Shown: positions 9,264 through 17,214 of the stretch, piece after piece
Numbering within the stretch: position 1 is the first letter of the stretch
Layout of the letters: each line of letters opens with the position of its first letter
DNA from: Kitasatospora cineracea
Lineage (GTDB): Bacteria > Actinomycetota > Actinomycetes > Streptomycetales > Streptomycetaceae
DNA length: 64,000 nt
Assembly (NCBI RefSeq): GCF_003751605.1
Contig: NZ_RJVJ01000001.1
Location: forward strand, 1,488,001-1,552,000
Direction of reading: 5' to 3'
The notes under the pieces: generated by a model
Seen by the model: the letters and a program-made list of their open reading frames with translations, nothing else
The model's database searches: none
Told to the model about the DNA's origin: nothing
Translations under genes and position numbers: made by a program

Positions 9264-10312
9264 GTGGCACGCGCAGGGGTCTGGGCAGGGGTCTGGGAGC
9301 GCTGATCCCGGCGACCCAGCCGACCGCCGGGGGAGCCCCGGCCGAGGCGGTGCCGGTCGCGGCGGTGCCGGTGGTGCCGACCGACCGCGGCACGGTGGCC
9401 GCCAAGGCCGCCGCGGAGAGCCTGCGGGAGCTGGCCGGCGACCAGCGCCGCAGCGTCCTGGAGGCGGCGCTCGCCCCGGTGGACGGCGCCCGGTTCGCCG
9501 AGCTGCCGCTGGAGTCGATCAGCCCCAACCCGCGCCAGCCGCGGGAGGTGTTCGACGAGGAGAAGCTCGCCGAGCTGGTCTCCTCGATCAAGGAGGTCGG
9601 CCTGCTCCAGCCCGTGGTGGTGCGTCAGACCGGGCCGGAGCGCTACGAGCTGATCATGGGCGAGCGCCGCTGGCGGGCCTCCCGGCTCGCCGGGCTGGAC
9701 GCCATCCCGGCGATCGTCCGGGCCACCGAGGACGACAAGCTGCTGCTGGACGCGCTGCTGGAGAACCTGCACCGCGCCGAGCTGAACGCGCTGGAGGAGG
9801 CGGCCGCCTACGACCAGCTGCTGCGCGACTTCGGCTGCACGCACGACGAGTTGGCCGACCGGGTGGGCAAGTCCCGGCCGCACGTCTCCAACACGCTGCG
9901 GCTGATGAAGCTGCCGGTGTCGGTGCAGCTGAAGGTGGCGGCCGGGGAGGTCACCGCCGGGCACGCCAAGGCGATCCTGATGGTGCCGGACGCCGAGCGG
10001 CAGGAGAAGCTGGCCACCCGGGTGGTGGCCGAGCACCTGACGGTGCGGGCCACCGAGGAGATCGCCAAGCTGCTGGCGGGCATCGAGCCGAAGAAGCGGG
10101 CCCCGCGCGCCGAGCCGCTGCCCACCCCGGCCTTCGACGAGCTGGCCGGGCGGCTGTCGGATCGCTTCGAGACCCGGGTCAAGGTCGAGGTCGCCCAGAA
10201 CGGCGGCAAGTTCGGCCGGGGCAAGGTGGTACTGGAGTTCGGTTCGGTCGAGGACCTGAACCGGATCCTGGACAGCCTGGCCCCGGGCGAGCGGGGCCTG
10301 CCGCTGGCCTGA
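9260..10312 (+). CDS. parB: Chromosome partitioning protein ParB
   Basis: Binds parS and spreads to build the segregation complex; the family is a CTP-dependent DNA clamp. 350 residues from GTG 9260, which overlaps the parA stop (GTGA). It starts [17 protein letters not shown], the conserved N-terminal box that contacts ParA. The CTP-binding motif GERRWRASR, the ENLHRAELN box and the helix-turn-helix [20 protein letters not shown] are all present. Confidence 0.97.
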   Translation: MSGTRRGLGRGLGALIPATQPTAGGAPAEAVPVAAVPVVPTDRGTVAAKAAAESLRELAGDQRRSVLEAALAPVDGARFAELPLESISPNPRQPREVFDEEKLAELVSSIKEVGLLQPVVVRQTGPERYELIMGERRWRASRLAGLDAIPAIVRATEDDKLLLDALLENLHRAELNALEEAAAYDQLLRDFGCTHDELADRVGKSRPHVSNTLRLMKLPVSVQLKVAAGEVTAGHAKAILMVPDAERQEKLATRVVAEHLTVRATEEIAKLLAGIEPKKRAPRAEPLPTPAFDELAGRLSDRFETRVKVEVAQNGGKFGRGKVVLEFGSVEDLNRILDSLAPGERGLPLA

Positions 10313-10336
10313 CCCGGCCGCCCCGAACGGCGAACC

Positions 10337-10370
10337 ACGGGTGCATGTTTCACGTGAAACGTGCACCCGT
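10337..10370. promoter_or_regulatory. parS: parS site 4 nested in a 34-bp inverted repeat after parB
   Basis: An exact parS (10347-10360) flanked by perfect 9-base arms ACGGGTGCA (10337-10345) and TGCACCCGT (10362-10370). Only the pair 10346/10361 (T/G) breaks symmetry. It starts 24 bases after the parB stop, so it may act as both a ParB site and a terminator hairpin. Confidence 0.9.
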
Positions 10371-10430
10371 TGCGCTGTCCGGAGCAGACTGGGGTCTGGA
10401 CCGTTTCGGCCTGGAGGAGGAGGTGCGGGC

Positions 10431-11048
10431 GTGGGACGAAGGGTCGTTCCGCTGACGCTGGACAACCTCTCGGATCTGCCGGACCCCTGCCGCTCCTGCG
10501 TCTTCTGGGAGCTCGACCCGGTCAGCGGGCGGGACGCGCAGGACGCCGGCAAGGGGGAGTTGGAGAAGGAGGGCTGGATCTCCGCCGTGCTGCTGGAGTG
10601 GGGCTCCTGCGGGCGGGTCGCCTACGTGGACGACCGCCCGGCCGGGTTCGTGCTCTACGCCCCGCCCGCGTACGTGCCGCGCGGGCAGTCCTTCCCGACC
10701 AGCCCGATCTCGCCGGACGCGGTGCAGCTGATGGTCTCCCGGGTGCTGCCGGAGTTCCAGGGGCAGGGACTGGGGCGGGTGCTGGTGCAGTCGGTGGCCA
10801 AGGACCTGATCCGGCGCGGCTTCCGGGCGATCGAGGCGTTCGGCGCGCAGGGGCGGGAGGTGCCGAGCTGCGTGCTGCCGGCCGACCACCTGCTGGCGGT
10901 GGGCTTCAAGACCGTTCGGCCGCACCACCGGTACCCGCGGCTGCGGTTGGAGGCGCGCACCACGCTGTCCTGGAAGGGGGACGTGGAGGGCGCGCTGGAG
11001 CGGCTGCTGGGCGGGCGGCGGAAGGAACCGGCGCTGCGGCCGTTCTGA
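10431..11048 (+). CDS. GNAT family N-acetyltransferase
   Basis: Predicted acetyl-CoA-dependent acetyltransferase of unknown substrate, conserved beside parB in streptomycetes. 205 residues. GTG 10431 was chosen because GGAGGAGGAGG lies just upstream and the protein then begins VGRRVVPLTLDNL. The acetyl-CoA loop is seen as PEFQGQGLGRVLVQSV. A cysteine pair near the N-terminus (CRSC) and the SCGRVAYVDD segment are typical of this subgroup. Confidence 0.9.
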   Translation: MGRRVVPLTLDNLSDLPDPCRSCVFWELDPVSGRDAQDAGKGELEKEGWISAVLLEWGSCGRVAYVDDRPAGFVLYAPPAYVPRGQSFPTSPISPDAVQLMVSRVLPEFQGQGLGRVLVQSVAKDLIRRGFRAIEAFGAQGREVPSCVLPADHLLAVGFKTVRPHHRYPRLRLEARTTLSWKGDVEGALERLLGGRRKEPALRPF

Positions 11049-11203
11049 GGGAGCCGTTCTCCGCTCCGGGGCGGCCGTCCGCGGGCGGCCGCCGCCGCGC
11101 TCAGGGCTTCTGGGAGAAGCCTCCGGAGGAGCGGGGGCGAGGACGGGCGGCGGGCGGCCCGGCTCTCGGGGCTTCCTGACGAAGCCTCGGCCGGCCCGGA
11201 AAA

Positions 11204-11249
11204 CGCCGAGGCGGCCCGGACGGAGGTCTCCGCCAGGGCCGCCTCGGCG
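11204..11249. terminator. Bidirectional terminator between the GNAT gene and trxA
   Basis: 14-bp perfect outer stem (11204-11217 with 11236-11249, CGCCGAGGCGGCCC on the left) with an inner CGGAG/CTCCG hairpin. It sits 11 bases past the trxA stop. Two smaller GGCTTC/GAAGCC hairpins lie nearer the GNAT gene. The 211-base gap holds no gene. Confidence 0.75.
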
Positions 11250-11259
11250 ACGGTGGGGC

Positions 11260-11586
11260 CTACAGGTACTCGGCCAGCTCGCGCAGCAGCGCGGCCTTCG
11301 GACGGGCACCGGTGATGGTCTTCACCAGCTCGCCGCCCTTGTAGACGTTGAGCGTCGGGATGGAGATCACGTTGTACGCCGCGGCGGTCTCCTGGTTCGC
11401 GTCCACGTCGAGCTTGACGACGGTCAGCTTGTCGCCGTGCTCGGCCGCGATGTCCTCCAGGACCGGGGCGACCTGGCGGCACGGGCCGCACCAGGTGGCC
11501 CAGAAGTCGACGAGGACGGGCTTGTCGCTCTTGAGGACCTCGGCGTCGAAGGTGGCGTCGGTTACTTCCTTGGTGGCGCCGGCCAC
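11260..11586 (-). CDS. trxA: Thioredoxin
   Basis: Small cytoplasmic disulfide reductase, reduced by TrxB with NADPH. 108 residues. The GTG at 11584-11586 is preceded by AAGGAG, and the protein reads VAGATKEVTDATFDAEVLKS. The active site WCGPC and the cis-proline segment SIPTLNVYKGGE are intact. trxB lies upstream in the same direction with a 175-base gap containing a hairpin (11663-11693), so trxA may have its own promoter as well. Confidence 0.97.
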   Translation of the reverse strand: MAGATKEVTDATFDAEVLKSDKPVLVDFWATWCGPCRQVAPVLEDIAAEHGDKLTVVKLDVDANQETAAAYNVISIPTLNVYKGGELVKTITGARPKAALLRELAEYL

Positions 11587-11662
11587 GGGAACTCCTTGGG
11601 GTCGGAGGAGAGGTGCGTCGGTGATAACAACGGCGGGGGCGGATCTGTTTCTGCTCCCGCCC

Positions 11663-11693
11663 GGGCGGGCCTGACGCGGTGTCAGGCCCACCC
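11663..11693 (-). terminator. Hairpin between trxB and trxA
   Basis: 13-bp stem GGGCGGGCCTGAC (11663-11675) pairing with 11681-11693 with one G-T wobble and a 5-base loop. It would end or attenuate trxB transcripts before trxA. Confidence 0.65.
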
Positions 11694-11761
11694 GTTCCGC
11701 CGGGTGCTGCGGGGGCCGCGGGTGTGTGGTGAGTGCGGCCGGGTGGTGCTGCGGAGGGGTG

Positions 11762-12733
11762 TCAGACCGCGAGGACGGTGGCCGGGGCCTCGTCCGCGTC
11801 GGCCAGCGCGGCCAGGTAGCGCTCGGCGTCCAGCGCGGCGGAGCAGCCGGTGCCGGCCGCGGTGATGGCCTGGCGGTAGGTGTGGTCCACCACGTCGCCG
11901 GCGGCGAAGACGCCGGGCAGGTTGGTGCGGGTGGAGGGGGCGTCGACCTTGAGGTAGCCCTCGGCGTCCAGCTCCAGCTGGCCCTTGAACAGCTCGGTGC
12001 GCGGGTCGTGGCCGATGGCGATGAACAGGCCGGTGACGGGCAGCTCGCGCAGGTCTCCGGTGTTGGTGTCGCGCAGGGTCAGACCGGAGAGCTTCGGGTC
12101 TCCGTGGATCTCCTCGACCGCGCTGTCCCAGGCGAAGGTGATCTTCGGGTCGGCGAAGGCGCGCTCCTGCATCGCCTTGGAGGCGCGCAGCGAGTTCCGC
12201 CGGTGGATCACCGTGACGCTGCGGGCGAAGCGGGACAGGAAGGTGGCCTCCTCGAGGGCGGTGTCGCCGCCGCCGACCACCGCGATGTCCTGGTCGCGGA
12301 AGAAGAAGCCGTCGCAGGTCGCGCACCAGGAGACGCCGCGGCCGGAGAGCTTGTCCTCGTTCGGGAGGCCGAGCTTGCGGTGCTGCGAGCCGGTGGCGAC
12401 GATCACGGCGCGGGCGCGGTGCACGGTGCCCTCGGAGTCGGTGACGGTCTTGATCTCGCCCGTCAGGTCGACCGCGACGACGTCGTCCGGCACCAGCTCG
12501 GCGCCGAAGCGCTCGGCCTGGGCGCGCATGTTGTCCATCAGCTCGGGGCCCATGATGCCGTCCCGGTAGCCCGGGAAGTTCTCCACCTCGGTGGTGTTCA
12601 TCAGCGCGCCGCCGGCCGTGACCGCGCCCTCGAACACCAGCGGCTGGAGGGAGGCACGCGCGGTGTACAGCCCGGCGGTGTATCCGGACGGGCCGGAACC
12701 GATGACGATCACGTTTCGGACGACGTCGCTCAC
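11762..12733 (-). CDS. trxB: Thioredoxin-disulfide reductase
   Basis: FAD enzyme that passes electrons from NADPH to thioredoxin. 323 residues from GTG 12733, preceded by AGGAGA. The FAD-binding motif [11 protein letters not shown], the redox-active CATC (in WCATCDG), the NADPH motif [10 protein letters not shown] and the C-terminal [10 protein letters not shown] are all present. A sigma-R-type promoter lies at 12801-12827, in line with oxidative-stress control of this gene pair in Streptomyces. Confidence 0.97.
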   Translation of the reverse strand: MSDVVRNVIVIGSGPSGYTAGLYTARASLQPLVFEGAVTAGGALMNTTEVENFPGYRDGIMGPELMDNMRAQAERFGAELVPDDVVAVDLTGEIKTVTDSEGTVHRARAVIVATGSQHRKLGLPNEDKLSGRGVSWCATCDGFFFRDQDIAVVGGGDTALEEATFLSRFARSVTVIHRRNSLRASKAMQERAFADPKITFAWDSAVEEIHGDPKLSGLTLRDTNTGDLRELPVTGLFIAIGHDPRTELFKGQLELDAEGYLKVDAPSTRTNLPGVFAAGDVVDHTYRQAITAAGTGCSAALDAERYLAALADADEAPATVLAV

Positions 12734-12800
12734 TGCATCTCCTGGTTCGCCTGGCGTCCCGCTCGCGCGGGGGAGGGCGGTCTGCTCCGCCGCCCCGGAC

Positions 12801-12827
12801 AACGACTCACCAGTCTCCCGCATTCCC
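12801..12827 (-). promoter_or_regulatory. Sigma-R-type promoter of trxB
   Basis: On the minus strand GGGAAT (12827-12822) and GTT (12803-12801) are separated by exactly 18 bases, matching the sigma-R consensus GGGAAT-N18-GTT. It lies about 70 bases upstream of the trxB start. Sigma-R control of trxBA under thiol-oxidative stress is established in S. coelicolor. Confidence 0.85.
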
Positions 12828-12840
12828 AGGCCCGACCGCA

Positions 12841-12869
12841 CCCACCGCCCGCACTCCGGGCGCGGTGGG
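12841..12869 (-). terminator. Terminator after the anti-sigma gene
   Basis: CCCACCGC (12841-12848) pairs with GCGGTGGG (12862-12869), with a shorter inner stem. It lies 18 bases past the anti-sigma stop codon and directly upstream of the trxB promoter, insulating the two units. Confidence 0.6.
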
Positions 12870-12886
12870 GCCGGGCCGACGAGGAA

Positions 12887-13813
12887 TCAGGGGGCGGGGA
12901 CGGTGCTGTGCAGCAGGATCGTCGATCCGGGGCAGTCCGGGGTGGCCAGGTAGACGTCCAGCGGCCCGCTGCCGCCGGGCGGGCGGAACACCAGGGCCAG
13001 CACCGGACGCCCCTGGTAGCGGCCGGGGCCGGTGGCGGTCGGCTGCTCGTCCGGGTGCCCGGCGGCGGCCAGCGCGCAGGCCGGGGCCGCGGCCGGGCCG
13101 TCCGGGCTGGCCGCGCCGAGCTGGTGCGGGGACTTGCCCTCCATCAACTGCCGGACCTGGGTGGGCAGTCGGTCGGCGGTGAAGTCCGGGCCGCCCTCCC
13201 CGGTGCCGCCGCCCGGGGCGACCTGGTGGGGGGCGGTGGCGGGGGCCGGGGAGCCGCCGGCGGAGGGCCGGCCGGTCGCGTCGGCGGGCGCCGCGGCGCT
13301 GGTGGAGCTGTCCTTCCCGCCGCTGCCCCGGTCCAGCAGCGAGCCGCCCAGGCCCACCGCGAGCGCCACTACCGCGACCGCGGCGGTGGTGAGCAGCAGC
13401 CGGGCGCCGCGTCGGCGGCGGGCCGGGCGGCCGGGGCCGGTGGCGCCGGCCGGGGAGCCGGCCGGGGCGGACGGCGGTGCGCCGGTGCGGCGGGATGCGG
13501 TGGGCGAGGCCGGGGTCGGCGAGGTCGGGGCCGGGTCGGCGGGGCCGGGCCGGGGGTGGCGCTCGGTGCGGGCGGCGGATTCGGCGGCCAGGGCGGCCGT
13601 CAGCCGGTCCGCGACGTCCTGCGGGAGCGCGGGGGCGGGGAGGTCCGCCAGCAGCTCGGGGAGGCCGCTCAGGGCGGCGAAGTCCTCGGCGCAGGACGGG
13701 CAGTCGGCCAGGTGCGCGTGCAGGGCGGCGGCCCGCTCGGGCGGCAGCAGCTCCTCGGCGAGGTCGGCGAGGGCGTCCAGGTCGGGGTGCTCGGAAGGCG
13801 GGTGCGGCGTCAT
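12887..13813 (-). CDS. rsmA: Membrane anti-sigma factor (zinc-finger type), partner of SigM
   Basis: Predicted inhibitor that holds the ECF sigma factor encoded just upstream. 308 residues. The N-terminal anti-sigma domain has the HxxxCxxC motif (H34, C38, C41, in HLADCPSC) seen in ZAS proteins. A Pro/Ala-rich linker follows, then one membrane segment at about 137-160 and a ~145-residue Pro/Ser/Gly-rich outer domain. Its ATG overlaps the sigma gene stop (ATGA), so the pair is translationally coupled. The gene symbol is by analogy and less certain than the function. Confidence 0.85.
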   Translation of the reverse strand: MTPHPPSEHPDLDALADLAEELLPPERAAALHAHLADCPSCAEDFAALSGLPELLADLPAPALPQDVADRLTAALAAESAARTERHPRPGPADPAPTSPTPASPTASRRTGAPPSAPAGSPAGATGPGRPARRRRGARLLLTTAAVAVVALAVGLGGSLLDRGSGGKDSSTSAAAPADATGRPSAGGSPAPATAPHQVAPGGGTGEGGPDFTADRLPTQVRQLMEGKSPHQLGAASPDGPAAAPACALAAAGHPDEQPTATGPGRYQGRPVLALVFRPPGGSGPLDVYLATPDCPGSTILLHSTVPAP

Positions 13814-14679
13814 CGCGGGGTCGCATCTCCTTCCAGCGCGGGCGAGGGATCCGTGGATGGGACGGGGGAGGGCGGGTTCGGGTTCCCGCCCCGGGGGACC
13901 GGCGGGGCGGTGCCGCCGCCCGCCGGTCCGGCCGGTGTTCCACGTGGAACACCGGCGCCCCGGGCGTCCGCCGCTCCGGCGGGGCCGGTCGGCCCGGTTT
14001 CACGTGGAACGGTCGCCGGGGCCGTTCCACGTGGAACGGCGGTGGGCGCGGGGGCGGTTCCACGTGGAACGGCGGTACGGCGGTCGTCCGGCCCGGCTCC
14101 CCGGGCGGCGGCGGCCGGGCCGAGGTGGCGCAGCAGCGGCAGCAGGCGGGCCCGGCCGCGGGCGCAGCGGCTCTTCACGGTGCCGACCGGGACGCCGAGC
14201 ACCTCGGCGGCCTCGGCCACCGGGTAGCCCTGCATGTCGACCAGCACCAGGGCGGCCCGCTGGTCGGCGGGCAGCGCGGCCAGCGCGCCGGCCACCTCGC
14301 GCCGGGTCTCGGCCCGCACCGCGTGGCTCTCCGCGCCCTCGGCGGTGCCCAGCGCGCGCTCCGCGGTGCCCTCCGGCCGCTGGTCGAGCGACTCGGCCCG
14401 GCGGACCGCGCCGCGGCGGGCCCGGTCCAGGCAGGCGTTGACCACGATCCGGTGCAGCCAGGTGGTGACCGCCGAGCGCCCCTGGAACCCGGCGGCGGCC
14501 CGGAACGCGGAGACCAGGGCGTCCTGGAGCGCGTCGGCGGCCTCCTCGCGGTCGCCGAGGGTGCGCACCGCGACCGCCCACAGGCGGTCCCGGTGGCGGT
14601 GCACCAGCAGCCCGAAGGCGTCCGGGTCGCCCGCGGTGTGCCGGGCGAGCAGTTCGGCGTCGGTGGGCTCCTCGGCCAT
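13810..14679 (-). CDS. sigM: RNA polymerase ECF sigma factor SigM-like
   Basis: Extracytoplasmic-function sigma factor. 289 residues: region 2 (about 20-85, with EEAADALQDALVSAFRA and WLHRIVVNACLDRARR) and region 4 (about 125-180, with LPADQRAALVLVDMQGYPVA and VGTVKSRCARGRARL). After about residue 190 comes a ~100-residue Pro/Gly-rich tail not found in typical ECF factors. This tail contains VPRGT three times and VPRET once, each written by a parS-like palindrome in the DNA. The anti-sigma gene overlaps its 3' end. Confidence 0.92.
   Translation of the reverse strand: MAEEPTDAELLARHTAGDPDAFGLLVHRHRDRLWAVAVRTLGDREEAADALQDALVSAFRAAAGFQGRSAVTTWLHRIVVNACLDRARRGAVRRAESLDQRPEGTAERALGTAEGAESHAVRAETRREVAGALAALPADQRAALVLVDMQGYPVAEAAEVLGVPVGTVKSRCARGRARLLPLLRHLGPAAAARGAGPDDRRTAVPRGTAPAPTAVPRGTAPATVPRETGPTGPAGAADARGAGVPRGTPAGPAGGGTAPPVPRGGNPNPPSPVPSTDPSPALEGDATPR
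13937..13950. promoter_or_regulatory. parS: parS-like site 5 (GTTCCACGTGGAAC), inside sigM
   Basis: Symmetric two-base variant of parS at the centre of a perfect 26-bp palindrome spanning 13931-13956. It lies inside the sigM reading frame and encodes VPRGT. Confidence 0.65.
13997..14010. promoter_or_regulatory. parS: parS-like site 6 (GTTTCACGTGGAAC), inside sigM
   Basis: One base off consensus, 60 bases from site 5 and in the same codon phase. It encodes VPRET in the sigM tail. Confidence 0.7.
14024..14037. promoter_or_regulatory. parS: parS-like site 7 (GTTCCACGTGGAAC), inside sigM
   Basis: Symmetric two-base variant inside a perfect 20-bp palindrome (14021-14040), 27 bases from site 6; encodes VPRGT. 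Confidence 0.65.
14057..14070. promoter_or_regulatory. parS: parS-like site 8 (GTTCCACGTGGAAC), inside sigM
   Basis: Symmetric two-base variant, 33 bases from site 7, again in the same codon phase and encoding VPRGT. The four sites span 134 bases. Confidence 0.65.
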
Positions 14680-14794
14680 CCGCCCCCTCCTTGCGGTTCG
14701 GCCGTCCGCTCCGGCGGCCGTGGGTCACATCGTTGGGGATGCGCCGGAGCGGATCAAGGGGTGATCGGTGCCCGGCGGGATCCGGAGACCGGTT

Positions 14795-16927
14795 CTAGCC
14801 GTTGACCTGGACCTCGGCGACCTTGCCGCGGAAGCCGCCGCCGTCCTCGTTGACCGGGACGTTGGTCAGCCAGAGCAGCAGGTACCGGGTGGTGACCGGA
14901 CTGCCGGGCTTCAGGGTGAACTTGCTGCCGGAGCCGGACGCGAGCGAGGCGCCGAAGCTGCGGAAGCCGGCGTCGTCGGGGGACGGGGCGGTGGCGGTGC
15001 CGGTGGGTGCGGCCTTCAGCTCGGCCTTGGTGTCGCCGATGAACTGGACGTCCACCGAGTCGATCCGGCGGGCCGAGCCGAGGTCGATCAGCAGGCCGGT
15101 GCCGGGACGGTAGGACCCGCCGAACTGGTCGTTGTAGCGCTGGGTGGTCCAGGCGGTCGCGGGGTTGTTGTCGGTGGCGTTCGCCAGCTCGTTGCTGTGC
15201 TCGTCCTTGTTGTCGCCGAACGCGTTGAACGGCGCGAGCGAGGAGATGGTGAGCTTCTCGCCGGTCACGGCGGGCGCGCTGCCGGTCGGGGCGGGCGCGG
15301 GGGTGCTGTGGTTGCCGGTGGTGCTGTCCCGGTTGTTGACGTACTGCGCCAGCTGCCAGGAGCCGACCGCCACCGCGGAGAGCGCGACCAGCGAGGCGGT
15401 CCACTTGAGCAGGCGGCGCAGCCCGCGGCGGCGCGGGGCGGGGGCCGGTCCCGGAGCGGGCGCCGGTCCGGGGGCGGGGGCGGCCTCGGCGCGGGGGAGG
15501 GCCTGGGTTGGCGCGTTGCCGGCGTAGCGCGGCCGGGCGGCGGGCAGGGCGCGCAGCGCGGGCGGGGCGGGCTGCTCGGGCTGCCGGATCTTCGGCATCA
15601 GGGCGATCTCCGCGGCCAGCCCGGCGGGGCTGGTGATCGGCTCCTTGTGGTGCGGGGGCTGGTCGCACAGGATCCGGGCGGCGAGCTCGGCGAGGCCCTT
15701 GTGGACGCCCGCCCGGACCTGGTCCGGCGGGACGCAGCCGAGGTCCTTGGGCAGGCCCTGGAGGTCGTAGCGGTCCTCGGGGTAGGGCCAGCGGTGGGTG
15801 AGCGCCGCGTACAGCAGTGCGCCGATCGCCCGGACGTCGGTCAGCTCGGCGTCCTCGGCGGGCAGGCCGCGCAGCGCCGCGTCCACCGCGATGCCGTTGA
15901 TCCGGTACTGGCCGCCGTCGGTGCGCAGCACGCACTTGGGGGTGAGCCGCAGGTGCGCCTGGCCGCGCTCGTGGGCGGCGGCGATCGCGTCGGTGACCTG
16001 GCGGACCATCTGGTACGCGTCGTACGGCTCCATCGGACCGCCCGCCAGCAGCTCGCCGAGGTCCCGGGCGCCGGGCAGCCACTCGCGGATGACGTAGACC
16101 AGCTCGCCCTCCTGGACCGCGTCGAGCACCTGGACGAAGCGCGGGTCGCCGAGCAGGGCGGCGCTGCGGGCCGCGGTGAGGACCGACTTGGCGCGGCGGT
16201 GGCCGGCCGCGAGCAGGTGGACGCCGACGGCGCGGCGGAGCTTCTCGTCGACGGCGCGCCAGCTGGTGAAGGTCTCCGACTCGGAGATGCACTCCTCCAG
16301 CCGGTAGCGGGCGCCGATCTTGTCGCCGCTGCGCCGCTGCGGGGCGGGCAGCACGGTGGGCAGGGTGGCGGTGTCGGCGTCCAGGGTCTCGGTGCTGGTG
16401 GGCGGGGCGGGCTCGGACGGCTCGACCGGCGGCAGCGGGCGGCGCACCCCGCGGCTGCGGGAGGGGCGTTCCGGGCGGGCGCCCTGGGCGGTGAGCTCGG
16501 CGTCGATCTCCTGGGCGGAGAGCGGGGCGGTGGCCTCGGCCGCGGGGGGCGTCGGGGCAGCCGGGGCGGCCGGGGCGGCGGCCGGGGTGCCGGTGCCGGT
16601 GGGCGGGGCGGGCTTCGCGTTGGCCGCGCGCAGCGGGGTGGTCTTCGGGTCCGCCTTGGAGCTGTCCCTGCCGTTGCTCCGGTTGCCGTTCTTCGGGCCG
16701 CCCTTGCCGCCGGCCTTCGCCGAGCCGTTGGCGGCGGCCTTGACCGCGCCGTTCGGGGAGCCCTTCGCCGGGCTCTTGGCGGCCCCGCCGCGGTCGGACT
16801 CGCGGTCGGAGCCGGGCGCGGACCCGCGCTCGGAGTCGGCGTCGCGCTCCGGGCCCGTCGGTGCGGCCTCGGTCGCCGCCCCGTCCGCCTCGGACGTGTC
16901 GACGATCGCCTTGGTGCCGTCAGCCAC
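14795..16927 (-). CDS. Membrane pseudokinase partner of MurJ with discoidin-like outer domain
   Basis: 710 residues from GTG 16927 (GGGGAGG upstream). Residues 1-200 are a disordered Ala/Lys/Asp-rich region. 200-450 is a protein-kinase fold without the catalytic residues: the VAVK lysine position reads VGVHL, the HRD loop reads AHLRLTP and the DFG loop reads INGIAVD. A membrane helix lies at about 508-528, then a Thr/Pro linker and a ~150-residue outer domain (from about 558) resembling the F5/8 type C fold. Mycobacterial MurJ carries a fused pseudokinase and similar outer domain, which binds the FHA protein FhaA; here it is a separate gene just downstream of murJ. Confidence 0.85.
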   Translation of the reverse strand: MADGTKAIVDTSEADGAATEAAPTGPERDADSERGSAPGSDRESDRGGAAKSPAKGSPNGAVKAAANGSAKAGGKGGPKNGNRSNGRDSSKADPKTTPLRAANAKPAPPTGTGTPAAAPAAPAAPTPPAAEATAPLSAQEIDAELTAQGARPERPSRSRGVRRPLPPVEPSEPAPPTSTETLDADTATLPTVLPAPQRRSGDKIGARYRLEECISESETFTSWRAVDEKLRRAVGVHLLAAGHRRAKSVLTAARSAALLGDPRFVQVLDAVQEGELVYVIREWLPGARDLGELLAGGPMEPYDAYQMVRQVTDAIAAAHERGQAHLRLTPKCVLRTDGGQYRINGIAVDAALRGLPAEDAELTDVRAIGALLYAALTHRWPYPEDRYDLQGLPKDLGCVPPDQVRAGVHKGLAELAARILCDQPPHHKEPITSPAGLAAEIALMPKIRQPEQPAPPALRALPAARPRYAGNAPTQALPRAEAAPAPGPAPAPGPAPAPRRRGLRRLLKWTASLVALSAVAVGSWQLAQYVNNRDSTTGNHSTPAPAPTGSAPAVTGEKLTISSLAPFNAFGDNKDEHSNELANATDNNPATAWTTQRYNDQFGGSYRPGTGLLIDLGSARRIDSVDVQFIGDTKAELKAAPTGTATAPSPDDAGFRSFGASLASGSGSKFTLKPGSPVTTRYLLLWLTNVPVNEDGGGFRGKVAEVQVNG

Positions 16928-17102
16928 CGTGGTCCTGCCTCCCCTTGTGTCGCCCCGGTCAATCCCAGGACGGTCGACGGCTCCGTACCGGAGCGGTCGG
17001 CCGTGCAGGGTCAATTGTGCCCACTACCGGACGTCAGGTACGACCTCTGAGAGTGGCGGGAGGTTGCCCGATTGCCCACTTCCGGTGGAACAGCAGACGA
17101 AT

Positions 17103-17137
17103 GGGCCGGAATCGGGGGTGTGCCCCGACTCCGGCCC
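17103..17137 (-). terminator. Hairpin 1 between murJ and the pseudokinase gene
   Basis: 15-bp stem (17103-17117 with 17123-17137, GGGCCGGA on the left) with one mismatch and a 5-base loop. Confidence 0.6.
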
Positions 17138-17174
17138 AGGGAAAGCGTACTGAGGATCCGGCGGTCCGTTCTCG

Positions 17175-17201
17175 CCCGGGTTGACGGCACGTCAACCCGG
17201 G
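17175..17201 (-). terminator. Hairpin 2, just after murJ
   Basis: Perfect 11-bp stem CCCGGGTTGAC (17175-17185) with 17191-17201 and a 5-base loop, 14 bases past the murJ stop. With hairpin 1 it fills the 287-base gap, which holds no gene and suggests separate transcription of the pseudokinase gene. Confidence 0.7.
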
Positions 17202-17214
17202 GCCCGCGGGCGGT

